The notes under the pieces were generated by a model. That model ran no database searches. It saw only the letters and a program-made list of their open reading frames with translations, and was not told the DNA's origin. Made by a program: the position numbers and the translations under genes. From contig JAVYIG010002375.1 of NCBI GenBank assembly GCA_035222895.1, positions 186,001 through 250,000 of the forward strand: a stretch of 64,000 nucleotides of DNA, in the 5' to 3' direction. Within the stretch, counting starts at the first letter, position 1, and every line of letters starts with the position of its first letter. The stretch is from Strongylocentrotus droebachiensis. Its lineage: Eukaryota > Echinodermata > Echinoidea > Camarodonta > Strongylocentrotidae. Positions 41,512-52,692 of this stretch are shown in pieces.

Positions 41512-44330
41512 GTAAGATTTAATGAGCAACATATAACTGTTAGTCATATTAGTTTATATATGTGTAATAATTCCAATTAATGTTCATATTAAAAGTGCAA
41601 TATCTTCCATTACTATCATTCTAACATGTGCAATACTCTTCATGAATATTTTTCTTTCTCATCAGTGCAAAATGTGCCCATTTTGCTAAGTATCATCAAT
41701 ACAATATATTCTTTGATGTCCTTTTCCTCTCTGCAATATTTTATTCCAGAACTTTTATTTATCATTAGTGCAAAATGTTCTCTTATGTTTGCACAACCAA
41801 TGCAACACATTGTTTCAATTTTGCATCCATTTGTACAATTAATAGCTGCAGTTGTGATCTTCCACATTGTACATGTATGTCACATATATTTGTGCCTTGC
41901 ATTATGAGCCCATACATTCACATTATATATTTGTCCTTTAACATTTGGAAATAAATGAGCAGTAGTGAATACTACCTTGCATACAAATCAAATGATTAAT
42001 AGATGTGTTTTGTCCTTGTTGTGTGTTAATTGAAATAACATCAAGTATGTGAATCCACTCTAGAAATATTTAACTCTACTTACTGTATTTGTATGACCTT
42101 GTCTGTTCATAATCATTAAAGATAAAGGTGAGTTTTGGTTTTAAAAAAAAAAAAAAAATTCTCACAGAATCAAACGAAACTTACATTGAATGTTCAAGAT
42201 TACAAATAAATGTCTTTTGCCAAACAATTTTGGTAGAAAATGTATACTGGCTGGGAAATGAGCAAAGAAAGATTAGGAAATCGAAGTTAGTAGCCCGACA
42301 CCATGTGTGTAATCCTATATACATCTTTCTTTGTACAGTGCTTGTTACTTTAATTGTTACCAAGACTGGGCCAAATTTATTATGATTTTGATGACTCCAG
42401 AACTTTGCAGTACACACCATACTTACATGCTACATGATCAACTTTTTTCCGGACCCCATGGAAGAACAGGCGTATTTTGTTAATACGCCTGAAATGGGCT
42501 ATCCGCCGTATATCTCATTTATGTATGTATTTGTATGTTGTGATGATTTTATACGGAAATAAAAACAAACATAACAAACAAACAACTTTTTCTGATCCAT
42601 TCCACACCTTTTCTTTCACAATGCAATCGGATGGCCAGAACTCACCTTCATCTTTAATATGACACTGTGTGATCTATTTATCACTGTGGTAATAACATAA
42701 GTACAACAAATTTGGTTTATGAGTGCAGGAGTGCAGCTGTGCAGGCAAGATACAGAAGTGTTGTTAATTGCCTGAATTTGTTTCTGTGAAAATAATAGTG
42801 ATTGTTTTGTGTGGTGTCGCACTTTGAAGTTGTGTTTTCATCTTGCTATGATAGTAATTAATCTCTCAAGAAATGTGTGCGAAAATTGGTAATGCATGTA
42901 AAAATAGATTAACTGTATTTATTACCAGAAGGGTGTTAACTCATTTCTGGTAATATGTAAAAATTAAAGTTTGTCAAAATTGGTTTGTTTGTAATTACCC
43001 AACTGCTAAAAAAAAACTAACATTTAATTAAAATTTAATCAATTGAATGTTATCAAAGTACAGCTCCTTCCAAACACTAACATTCCACATACATCACTAT
43101 AATCTGTCTGTCAATAAATACTATTCATTTATATTATAAGTCACCCTTTCCATTTTTAAAGGTGTTTTTTCCACGAAGGCATGAATACATATAATGAACC
43201 AAACAAAGTTGTTACAGTGTTCAGTTATGATCAAGCATTTTGAACAGGTGCACTCTTGTGATGCCACTCTCGACAAAGCGTACAAACCTAAAAATCGACT
43301 CAATCAAAACCATAACACCTAAACAAATCAGCGGAGTATCATATTTCAAAGATAGAAACAACCGGATCTTAATGAAAGAAACGCTATCCTCTTTCAAAAC
43401 GACCGTCGATTTATTGACGTCAGTCGCTTTACATAAATCGGATAAAGTGTTTTCACCTTGCTTACGTATAGCTAACGAGCTGATCATAGCGCAGGGTTGT
43501 CTCACCTCCCTGGTTGTAAACGCCGTTATTCGAATCACGCGGTGTCAAATTGTATTTTCTTTGCTTGAAAAGGAAGCAATAGTCTCTTATTTCTAGTATT
43601 TACTGCCAAGTCTGAATGTTGATCAGACCAAAATATCTCTCACGTTTTAAGATGATTATGATGCCATGATGTAGAAATTAAATGATATTATATTAGATGT
43701 AGGCCAATATGTGAGTTTAATCAAAAGACGGTAAGATTAAAGTTGTTATGATAATACTGTTCGTGATTAGTACGTGACATAAATCTAACTTTCAAAGGCA
43801 CATTTCAAGATGAAATGTTTTTTTGTGTTTGTCTGAGTTTTTTAAATAGATAAATCATATCTTTTTGTAGTCTATGTTTAAATTGAATTTGAAACACATC
43901 CGGGATGTTAGCCCAGTTAATGGTGTCACGAAGAGCGTAAAAAGCTCATAACCGTGTTAGAGTTTGTGGGGGGGGGGGGGGCGGCTGATCTTTTTGTGCT
44001 TTTCACTTCTTTTGTTATTGTTATTGTTTTATGTTTGATGACATCCTATCTATCTGATCAAGATCACGTGACCTCTAGACGGTCATGCACACGACGTCAT
44101 GAGAGTAATAAGCTAGATTGCAATAATAAGAGAACATGAAAACTAATACCTTTACAAGGCGAAACCAGGATCCTATAGGGAGGAGGGCGGGCGACATTTT
44201 CCCGGCACCAATCTTTTTCTGCAAACAATAATGATGGCATGATGCTTTTCCCCGGAATATAGAAACTTGGATCAAATTACCTTCCGGAATATAGGCTTTT
44301 AACCCAACAGAACCTTTTGTACACTCTGTA
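41512..44330. other. Intergenic, no supported gene
   Basis: AT-rich, with a poly-A run at 42143-42158, a MITE remnant at 42580-42660 (relative of 12582-12711), a hairpin caggcgtatt/aatacgcctg at 42467-42491 and a G-run at 43969-43981. An open stretch at 43240-43596 has no recognisable domain. Confidence 0.5.
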
Positions 44331-44334
44331 TCTG

Positions 44335-44442
44335 TCTCCCCCCCCCCCTTCCTCTCTCTCTCTCTCTCTCTCTCCCCCCCCCCCCTCTCTCTCTCTCTCT
44401 CTCCCTCCCCCTCTCTTTCTTTTTCTCTCTCTATCTCTCTCT

Positions 44443-44486
<44 letters not shown>

Positions 44487-44487
44487 C

Positions 44488-44525
<38 letters not shown>

Positions 44526-44526
44526 A
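44335..44526. repeat. (CT)n microsatellite with C-runs
   Basis: Almost pure pyrimidine: ctctctct runs broken by cccccccc, about 190 bp. Confidence 0.95.
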
Positions 44527-44849
44527 AATGGGATGGGGATATGGCCCTGTGGATCGGCCATTGCCTTTCAGCCTAATATAAATTTCCCACGAGTCAGAGC
44601 GACACGAAGTTCTGAAGTAAATGATCTCGTCCCCGAAGCTATACCTGGCTCGGTAATTCTATAAATTTATCATCTATACCCCCATCCTCCGACTATTCCA
44701 TTACCCCCATGCATCGCTATGTAGCCTATACAGTGAGGTGTACAGATTCGGTTATTGGCTAGTGTGATGAAATTGAAGCGCGCGGGACTTGTCTTTTCTA
44801 TTAACTAACATGACATGAAAACTTGTCGGTAATATGAGGCATCCTATAT

Positions 44850-46470
44850 ATATACCTCCTCTGTTCATCTACTTAATCAGGCCAAGGGATGCATAAGATG
44901 CACTCTTCAGCCCTAGTATAGCTTCGGATGTTGATATATAATGTACGGCTGTGATAGCGGAGGAGAAGCTTGGAGTGGTGGTGGTTTTCTTTTCTCGGAT
45001 GTTATAATAAATTATGGGAAAGTGACCAATATTTTGGTGCCCTAAGAGATTCATTTTCCTCTCCTTTTTCTTCAAACTCACTTTAGTCATTTAATAACAG
45101 CATATACTTTGATTACAATTTGTATGGTATGGGATGGTGGGGTACGGGTTGGTTGTCAGATATTGTTCTTATTCGGCTATTCATCTACTCAACCATGCAA
45201 AGAATTAGGATGTGTTCTGGTAAAGCAAAGTTAGAATTGAGGGGGGAGTCTTTATCTTTTCTCGGATGTTCATCTATTAGATATAATATTAATTACACTA
45301 TTTATGGTATGAGACCGTGTGGTGGTGGGATGGGGTATATGTTTTCCTTTATTAGATATCCATTTCAAACTTAAATATGCGATGTGCATTCTGGTAAAGC
45401 AAATGTATGATTTAGGAGGAAATTATGTTCATCTATTTAGGTTAATAGATGCTTTGACTCTCTTTATGTTGTATTTGGATCTTGATGGCGCACGTTTGAG
45501 ACCGGGGGAAGAGGAGTTGTCTTTTTTAATGATCATTCATGATAATATTCTTCTACTCGATCAGGTAAAGAGATTCGATGCATTCTGATTAAGCATAGTC
45601 TGGAATACAGGGTGGGATGGTATTGTCCATTGCCGGTTATTCATCTACTTAGCTATCTACCACTACAGCTATGGTATGTATGTCGGCCAAGAGAGTGACG
45701 ATCGCGAGGTGCACTCAGATTGGGACAAGGAGGGGGGGGGGATGTTGTGTGTTTATTTTAGGTTCCCCATCTAATAAACCAAAACCAGGCCAAGAAAATA
45801 GCTTGCAGTATGATGAAGCAACGTTGACATGAAAGGGGAATGTAGTTATCTTTTCTCCTCGATTGTCCATCTACTCAAATAGGCAAAGGGATATGGGTAA
45901 CCATACGATCTTATGAACAGGGTCGGAATGAGGGGGCGTGACCTTTCTCCGTTGTTTTATATTCAACATGCAGGTCAAGATATATTTACAGTGCATCCTT
46001 CGTTGTATAAGAATCCTAATAAAAGCAAGTTTGGATGGACAAGATTGATGGGATGGATTTTGCTTTATTAACGTGATGATGTTGGGGTGGATTAGATTTG
46101 ATTGGGGGAGGGGGTATGGTACTTTAGTCCTTTCTCGGCTTTATTCTTTTCAACTATAAGTCAACAGTGCGCCCTTCATGGTATTACTATTAGAAATTTA
46201 GAATCCTTAGAAAAACAAGTTACGGATGGGATTGACATACTGCGGGGAGGGGCGTGGATTTTGATTTAATAACATGGCGAAGTTGAGCCGGGTTAATATT
46301 GGAAGTGAGTTGGGGGTACTGTAGTCCTCTATCGGATGTAATCTCTTCAACCAGGTATACAGCGCACCCTTCTTGGTATTAGAATCCTAATAAAAATAAG
46401 TTTGGGATGGGATGGACAAGATTGAGGGATGGACTGTGCGTTCATTAACATAGGGATGTCCGGGTTTGGG
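44850..46470. repeat. Degenerate ~200-bp tandem array
   Basis: Recurring phrases: tcatctact(c/t)a, ttttctcggatgtt, aggcaaagggat, cagtgca(t/c)ccttc...tattagaatcctaataaaa(g/t)(c/a)aagttt, and gggatgggatggacaagattg. The clearest copies are at about 45985-46160, 46165-46350 and 46358-46470; earlier ones at about 44870, 45175, 45330, 45545 and 45850 are more diverged. It is non-coding. Confidence 0.7.
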
Positions 46471-46724
46471 TTAATGGCACGATGTCCGATATTAAATTAC
46501 TTTTTCATCCCTCTGAGAGTGATGTCTTTTCTTTCTATCTAAAATTTCTTCTCTCTTTCTTACTTGACTATTTACTCCTCATTTGTTTGGATTCTCCTTT
46601 TTCTATTGTATTAATTCATTTTCCTTTTCTTTTCTCCTTACGATTTTGTTTTTTTCTATATGTAATTCCTGATAGTCAGACTCTTATTAATTCTAATCTT
46701 TCATTTTCATTCGTTTTCACCTTT

Positions 46725-46912
46725 CCTCTTTCTCCTCCTCTTCTTCTTATCATTCTTCCATTTCTTCTTATCCTTCTCCTTCTTCTTCTTCTTCTTTCTT
46801 TTTCTTCTTCTTCTTCTTCTTCTTCTTCTTCTTCTTTTTCTTCTTCTTCTTCTTCTTCTTCTTCTTCTTCTTCTTCTTCTTCTTCTTCTTCTTCTTCTTC
46901 TTTTCCTTACTC
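46725..46912. repeat. (TTC)n microsatellite
   Basis: ttcttcttc over about 180 bp with a few ttt interruptions. It produces false Ser-rich and Arg-rich open frames. Confidence 0.95.
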
Positions 46913-47109
46913 TCCTCCTCCCTCCTCTCCTGATTATCTGATATATTGTATGCATATTGGCCTTATGTTAATTAGTGTTCAATTTGTGTCTTCCTCGTTC
47001 CATTCATTAATTACCATTCTCCTCCAAATACTGTTTATCATTTTCCTTTCTAGGTTCACCGCCAGATATACTTCTTGTGAAATTGAACCCTTTTTATTTC
47101 ATTAATGTA

Positions 47110-48733
47110 GTATAGTTTAAACAATGTTCTACTTCTATGGTTATACTCATCAACGCCTGTTCAGCATCTAGATGAGGGTAAAGCATGTAGTTGTTATATA
47201 CTGTTCATGTCACTTGCTACTCTTTCACTCGTTGCAAATGATGCACTTCAGAAACATACTTAAAATAGTGAAGATAACCTCAAATCAAGGCTTTGAGGAT
47301 TGATACCGTAAATGGACTGGAAAAGATATTATCATAATAACATTATGGATGAAATGCATAGAGAATGATAGAGCGTGAAACATCAAAGACCTTCAACGCC
47401 TCTGTTAATTTCGTTAATCTTTTAATCGAGGATGAAAACGTAATTCTACAATTTAGAATGACTGCTACACACGTTTGATTGGTTTGTAAAAACAGATGAT
47501 AAAGTTTTATTCTGCAGTATAACCGTTCTTTTACCTTAATCCATCGGCAACAGGCTCTTTCAGAGGACACACGTCATTAAAGAAACGAAACGTGATTGGT
47601 TGAAAGTTATATAGCAACTACCTGCGATGTGTGAGAGTCACGTTGTGATTGGACAATGTTCATTGCCGGTTCTTGGTATTTTTTTTCAATTGGCTATCTC
47701 TGAGAGGGCCATAACATTTTTGCCATATTCTGTGCGAGTTTAATATGATAATATCAGATGAATTTAAGAGAAAATAGTAAATTAGAAGAGGATAGAAGAC
47801 ATGCTACACATTGTTGTATACAAAAAGGAACGGAGTATTACATGGTACAAGCTTCATGGTTGGTCAGATGAAGGGACATTCTAATGACGTCATGACCTTG
47901 ATGATGTTATTGGAAACATTCAGAGCGCACGTTTTGCGTCATCATCCTCTGCGCAATCAGTGCGTGGACCGCTGCACTGTGAAGGGGTTGAAGAATCCCT
48001 AATACACTTTGGAGCGTAAAAGGGTCGCAAGTGACTTTGAACTTTATGACCACCTGTTGCACTGCAGTATAAGAAGGAACTAAGACAAAAAAAAGGTATT
48101 GCATTTCCGACACATTCTTTTTTTTAAAGTACGAAACACATAAAAGCAGCTTTTTCTCTGCTAATGATTTTACCTCATGAAATCCATGCGCGCCATTGCG
48201 TAATAAGATGCGCGTCTCCACCTTAGTGACCACGCCCTAGAATATGAAAACAAACCATATTTCTTTTGCACCTTGCGATCTTGAGATATCTCAGTCAATT
48301 TTTTTGGCAATTTTCGACTATTTTGCGACTTTATAGTGCTTTCTTTTTGAACATCCAAGTAAGTATTGCATTGGTACATGACATAGAATGACTTGAGTGA
48401 GTTTGAAGAAAAATGAGAGAAAAATGAATCTTATAGGGCACCAAATAATGATCACTTTTCCACGAAAAAAAAAGTCGTTTGCATCGGTTAAACTGTAGAC
48501 AACACACGGGAATCGTATCCGGCTAACAATACCCAGTGGATATGGGTAATGTAATGCATTGTAATGGTATCTTTCTTCCACAACTTTATACTTCTACTTC
48601 TACGACGATACTCAGCAGAATCCATAATATATCTTCATCTATAATTTCATATCATCTCCTTTTCATCATTTTTCTTTCCCTCTTTCTTTCTGCTAGATCA
48701 TAGTTTCTATATATTCTAGCTCTGAATATAGAG
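47110..48733. other. Upstream region of the kinase gene
   Basis: Candidate regulatory DNA. A perfect CRE palindrome TGACGTCA lies at 47885-47892, overlapping a nuclear-receptor half-site TGACCTTGA (47893-47901). Two inverted CCAAT boxes (gtgattgg) lie near 47592 and 47646. I see no clear TATA box near the gene start, and no transcription start can be fixed. Confidence 0.35.
47885..47901. promoter_or_regulatory. CRE palindrome with adjacent nuclear-receptor half-site
   Basis: tgacgtcatgaccttga: a full CREB/ATF consensus followed at once by an extended half-site (inverse tcaaggtca, the ERR/SF-1 type). It lies about 0.85 kb upstream of the kinase start codon. Motif match only. Confidence 0.3.
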
Positions 48734-48850
48734 ATGTATTGTATCGGACGCATTCGCTCCCCACACCCCTATGTCCTTGGAAGACCCCTACCCTGTATCG
48801 GGTCTGCTTATCATGATGTCGTCAAACCACCGATGGCTAACCCCCTGGAT
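48734..48850 (+). CDS. Kinase gene exon 1 (initiator)
   Basis: The ATG at 48734 opens a 39-codon stretch ending at GAT|gtaagc, in phase 0 with the next exon. A TAG lies in the same frame upstream, just after a pyrimidine tract and a ctgctag acceptor-like site near 48700, so this ATG is the natural start, probably in an exon with a short 5' leader. The product begins MYCIGRIRSPHPYVLGRPLP and matches no domain I know. Confidence 0.6.
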
Positions 48851-51800
48851 GTAAGCAAGAAAATAACAAACATTTTTTAATTAATGATAATGAAGCAATT
48901 CAAATTACAAAAATAAGAATAAAATCTAATTTTTTAAAGCTGATGCATAGTTAAACTATAAAAGAAATGTGAAGGAGCTACAAAAGTTCTACAAAATTAA
49001 TGAAAAATAAGCTAGAGCTTAATATTAGACGGTTTTTGAGGAAAAAGAATAATATAAAATGAAGAAGATAAAACACATTTAGGCTACGATACGAAGCTAT
49101 ATTTAAATATTTAAAGCCATACACACACACAATTTGTTGTTGTTGAAAGTCTTCACTGGAAATGATGCAAAGTGATTGACTTTGTTTTTTCTTCTTGTAA
49201 ACAGAAGCTGTGCTGGTCTTCCCAAGACACGATATTCTCCCCATCCTCTCCCTCCCCTCCATCAGCTGTGATTGATCTCACTGGCAAGCTGCTACTGCAA
49301 TCCATGCAGAACTCATTGGAGAAACAACAACTCCACAAACAGCTTGTCGTAAGTCCACATGTTATAGTTATAGCATAAAGGCCTTGGCACAAAATAAAAA
49401 TCAATTTTATCGAATGATAATCGGACTTCATGAAATAGTCAACATTGTAAGAAAATTAATCGTTAAAGAAATTGATTTAATTCGACGAGAGATCATTTTT
49501 TATAAGTAACACAATTTTAAACGTCCAATGGAATAATTTCAAAAACATTATTTGTTTAATGTTTTTCCTTTATAATTGGCAGAGCGTGGCATCTCAGCTC
49601 GGTGTTGGGGCTAGTGGAGACTGTGGGGATATCCTGAAGAACATCAGCTGTCTGGTGACAGAGTCGGAGGAGAGAAGGCGAGTAGCGGAGAAGAGGGCTA
49701 AGGTGATAGAAGACAAATATCTGAACTCTACCATAAGGAACCAGGTCCTGGAGTTAGAGCTGGCTGAAGCCAGACGTGAGAGAGACACTGCTCTCGACAA
49801 TCTCCAGGTACATATTCTTCCCATTTAAATATGAGAACGAAAACGATAGCTGAAGAAAAAAAAGTCATTAATGATCAACTTTAAATCAAAGTGCTTAAAG
49901 ATTGAACTTCTTTTCATGTCTTTTCAGGATCTGACTTGGCAGCCCTCCATCTGTACACCTGCCTCTGACCAGACTCCTCGTATATCTTGGTAAGATTAGA
50001 GTGAAATGTAGGCTTAAACCTTTCAGAAAAAACTGTTGACTTTTTTTTTTTTTTTTTTTAACTGAATGAATAAATAAACAAATTAAATAAATGAATAAAA
50101 ATGAAAGATTGAATGAATAAATAAATATATATAGGCCTAAGCTATAGAGGAAGAAGAAAAAAGATGAACAAATAATAAGAACTGATTAATATATAGCCTT
50201 ATTTCGCGGGAAATGTCTCTGTCGTATAAAAAATAGTATCTCCCGTTAGACATTAGAAAAGAAAATTAGATTCAGAACTCCTTTTTTTACCATACCAGTT
50301 GCTTCGAGGGTGACCCCCAAACACCCGAGACAGCACCAATAGATAATCGAGTAGCACCTAACTCCCCTTCTACACCAGAGACAGCACCTTACGTTCCATC
50401 AACACCAGGAACAGTCCCCTTCCCTCCCACTACACCTGACACTGCACCCATCGACACTCTCCCTGTGTAAGAAAAAACAAAATAACAATATTACTTTAAC
50501 AAAACGAGATACTGATACACAGTCAATTCCCATAGGCCTTCACAACAATGCTTTTGAAAATTAAAGAAAATGAAGGCAAGTCAGCCCCGAACAAAAGATT
50601 TTTTTTTTAATAAAAAAATAAATAATAAAAACGACAAAAAAAAAACGTCTGCGAAATAGAAATGATTTTGAAGCTGTTTACATTCATGTTAGGTGTCAAT
50701 TAATAAATTATAAAACAATATGTTTACACATCAAGTTACAAATAACATACACATACAAATTATAAATAAAATAATTGTATTTGTTCCTTCAGACCCCCAA
50801 GTCCCAGCCCAAGAGTTACTGGTTTAGGATTAGCAGTTAATGGAACTCCACCCACAGTTCCCATATCTGCTCGAGCTTCTGTGGATACAACACACCTGCA
50901 ACCCTCACGGTAAGACTTTGAAACCAATTCCATATCATCTTTACATTTTGAAACATAGTGTAAAATAATAAGAAGATAAATACTGTTCTCTGGTCTTTTG
51001 TTTCTCTATTTTTAGATCTCCATCAGTGAGCGGTACCCTAGGTGGGTCCACAAGGACTTCGAGCAGAGCTGCTGCCCTAGCCGCCTCCTACCTGTGGGGT
51101 GGGATGACTGACCTCAAGTCATTCCATCCGGGAGGTGGAGACATCATCTTGGGTAGTGGGGTCAACGGAACGGTCTATCTGTACCGTCATCAGGTCACCG
51201 ATATGCCCATAGCAGTCAAGACCATCGATCTCCCAGACAACTTTCAGGAAATGACCAAGAAGGTAGGTCGATTTGTTTTATTTTCTAATAAAAAAAGAAC
51301 AGTTCTCATCAAGAACAGAAGAGTAGAATATTATTTCTGCAGGTTTTCAATATCTTATGACTTCGAAAGAATTTACATAATTAGAATATTAGTCATAATT
51401 TTGATCAAACATAATTATATCGGATCTTAATCTTTTTCTTTTCACGGCATCATATCCATGTGACTCTTTTTCAAATGTACTCTTGTTTTGTTTTCAATGA
51501 TTTTTTTTGTTTTGCCGAATAAATAAATAAATAATAATAATAATAATAATAATGATAATAATAATAATAATAATAATGATTTTATTTCTCAGGTTCAAGA
51601 CATCCAGGCGGAAGCTAATTGCCTTGACATCCTTGGCAGAGATGATTGCTTCCCAGGATTCCTTGGTTGTCTGGAGATCAACTCAAGTACCATCGGTCTT
51701 GCCATGGAGTTTATCGGTGATCCCAACACGGGGGAGTCCTTTACCCTGAGCCGAGGCATCCGAGAGATAGACCTCAGTCAGCATGATTTGTAAGTATATA

Positions 51801-52692
51801 TCTTTATTATTATATAGTCCTTGATAAGTCTATAAGTTCCTTTTCTAATAATTCGTCTTTCTTTTCTTTCTCTTGAATCATTCCAGTATGCGACTGTCTC
51901 TGGACACTGCCAAGGCTCTTGGTCGTCTTCATGAGATGGGCTATCTCATGAACGACTTGAAAGAGGACAACTGTCTGCTGCGGAAGACCGAGACTGGTCG
52001 ATGGCAGGCAGTCATCGTAGACTTTGGTCTCGTCTGTCCTCGGGCCTCCCCTTTCTCCTTCAGCTTCTCAGACGAAGACAAGGAGAAGTACCGCAATGGG
52101 GTATGTGCGATGGATTTCTCGTGATTTTCGTTGTTTAAATTGAGCTTTTTGATTGGGGGCTCGAAAATCTGACGAAAAGTCTCTTTTTTGTGTTGCTATT
52201 TTTTTTAATATAATCTCTTTAAGTCAAAACAACAACAAAGGAACAACAAAACAGATGAACAATTTAAACAAAATAACAAACGAGGAAGCAAACAAACAAA
52301 TATTAAATATGTTAGACATTTTTCAGTTGTCTTAGCTTCTCGGCCTCAAACTTGACATCAATAATCAATAGCAAACTACATTGACAATGAATAATTTTCC
52401 TAAGATAAACAGAGTTCGACTTTTGGTCAATAACAAAACTTCCAATTCGTCTTCTTTAAATAAAAAAAATCATCAGGCGGTCTATGTCCACATCGCCCCC
52501 GAGTGCGCACTCGGTGATCAGAACACCTCGATCTCGAGTGACGTCTTCCAGCTTGGACGATTGATGACGATGATGGGAGTAGCTGCTAACAACGCCGACC
52601 TCATCGCCATCGGTAATCTGTGTCGTCAAAACTCTTCCATCAATCGTCCTAGCGTCGACGAAGTCGTTGGCGAGCTGGAGAGGGTGATGTAG
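48734..52692 (+). CDS. Uncharacterised protein kinase with MND catalytic motif, complete
   Basis: Ten exons: 48734-48850, 49205-49348, 49583-49807, 49928-49989, 50299-50466, 50793-50909, 51016-51262, 51593-51789, 51887-52100, 52477-52692. All have GT/AG borders and matching phases and total 1707 nt (568 residues plus TAG). No signal peptide or TM segment is visible. Layout: 1-87 unknown, about 100-170 charged helix likely to form a coiled coil, about 175-280 Pro/Thr-rich linker, about 290-568 kinase. Kinase residues: G-loop LGSGVNGTVYL 323-333, AVK Lys346, Glu367, MNDLKEDN 447-454 (catalytic Asp449, Lys451, Asn454), DFG 471-473, APE 504-506. All phosphotransfer residues remain, although His-Arg of HRD is Met-Asn. 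It is best placed as a divergent Ser/Thr or TKL-like kinase; the substrate is unknown. Confidence 0.8.
49205..49348 (+). CDS. Kinase gene exon 2
   Basis: The acceptor cttgtaaacag precedes it and the donor gtaagt follows; 48 codons, phase 0 at both ends. The product has a Ser/Pro patch (SPSSPSPPS), then a helical stretch (VIDLTGKLLLQSMQNSLEKQ) that leads into the coiled-coil-like exon 3. Confidence 0.75.
49583..49807 (+). CDS. Kinase gene exon 3, coiled-coil-like
   Basis: The acceptor attggcag precedes it and the donor gtacat follows; 75 codons, phase 0. The second half is highly charged with regularly spaced Leu/Ile/Val (ESEERRRVAEKRAKVIEDKY, then LELELAEARRERDTALDNLQ). This is a typical coiled-coil pattern and suggests self-association or partner binding. 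Confidence 0.8.
49928..49989 (+). CDS. Kinase gene exon 4, short linker
   Basis: The acceptor cttttcag precedes it and the donor gtaaga follows; 62 nt, phase 0 in and phase 2 out. It encodes a Pro/Thr/Ser-containing linker (DLTWQPSICTPASDQTPRIS) with no domain. Confidence 0.7.
50299..50466 (+). CDS. Kinase gene exon 5, TPETAP repeats
   Basis: The acceptor cataccag precedes it and the donor gtaaga follows; phase 2 in and out. Four imperfect Pro/Thr repeats are visible: QTPETAP, STPETAP, STPGTVP and TTPDTAP. It is low-complexity, probably disordered, and rich in SP/TP sites that could be phosphorylated. The in-frame TAA just inside the intron confirms that the exon must stop here. Confidence 0.75.
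50793..50909 (+). CDS. Kinase gene exon 6, linker
   Basis: The acceptor gttccttcag precedes it and the donor gtaaga follows; phase 2 in and out. It continues the Pro/Ser/Thr-rich linker (PPSPSPRVTG, TPPTVPISAR). Confidence 0.72.
51016..51262 (+). CDS. Kinase gene exon 7, glycine loop and VAVK lysine
   Basis: The acceptor tatttttag precedes it and the donor gtaggt follows; phase 2 in, phase 0 out. After an Ala/Ser-rich stretch it encodes GGGDIILGSGVNGTVYLYRH and MPIAVKTIDL, the nucleotide-binding loop and ATP lysine of a protein kinase. Confidence 0.88.
51525..51578. repeat. (AAT)n microsatellite before kinase exon 8
   Basis: aataataataat with one gat interruption, ending 15 bp before the exon 8 acceptor. 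Confidence 0.9.
51593..51789 (+). CDS. Kinase gene exon 8, alpha-C to hinge
   Basis: The acceptor atttctcag follows an AAT microsatellite and the donor gtaagt follows the exon; phase 0 in, phase 2 out. It encodes VQDIQAEANCLDIL (candidate alpha-C Glu in QAEAN) and the hinge-side strand GLAMEFIGD. Confidence 0.83.
51887..52100 (+). CDS. Kinase gene exon 9, catalytic loop and DFG
   Basis: The acceptor cattccag precedes it and the donor gtatgt follows; phase 2 in, phase 0 out. It encodes ALGRLHEMGYLMNDLKEDNC and VIVDFGLVC. Asp, Lys and Asn of the catalytic loop and DFG are kept; the usual His-Arg before the Asp is Met-Asn. Confidence 0.88.
52477..52692 (+). CDS. Kinase gene exon 10 (terminal)
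   Basis: The acceptor aatcatcag precedes it and it ends with TAG at 52690-52692. It encodes HIAPECALGD (APE motif), SSDVFQLGRLMTMMG (alpha-F; DVFxLG in place of DVWSxG) and NRPSVDEVVGELERVM with the conserved alpha-I Arg. From 52539 onward this exon is the founder sequence of the tandem array that follows. Confidence 0.88.
   Translation, partial: AVYVHIAPECALGDQNTSISSDVFQLGRLMTMMGVAANNADLIAIGNLCRQNSSINRPSVDEVVGELERVM

Noticed and set aside
42467-42491. Hairpin caggcgtatt/aatacgcctg as a terminator or element end
   Set aside because: Only 10-bp arms, isolated, with no partner; intrinsic terminators do not apply here.
43240-43596. 118-codon open frame, with a 105-codon frame on the other strand
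   Set aside because: No recognisable domain, no supporting splice partners, and an ordinary AT-rich setting; kept only as an open stretch.
44064-44071. TCACGTGA E-box as a promoter element
   Set aside because: It is a full E-box palindrome, but no gene start lies nearby and chance occurrence is common.
44277-44664. Open frames on both strands, Leu/Ser/Pro and Arg/Glu rich
   Set aside because: Products of the CT microsatellite.
46482-47105. 207-codon open frame rich in Ser and Phe
   Set aside because: Its core is the TTC microsatellite read in frame; no domain, and the opposite strand gives an equally artificial Arg run.
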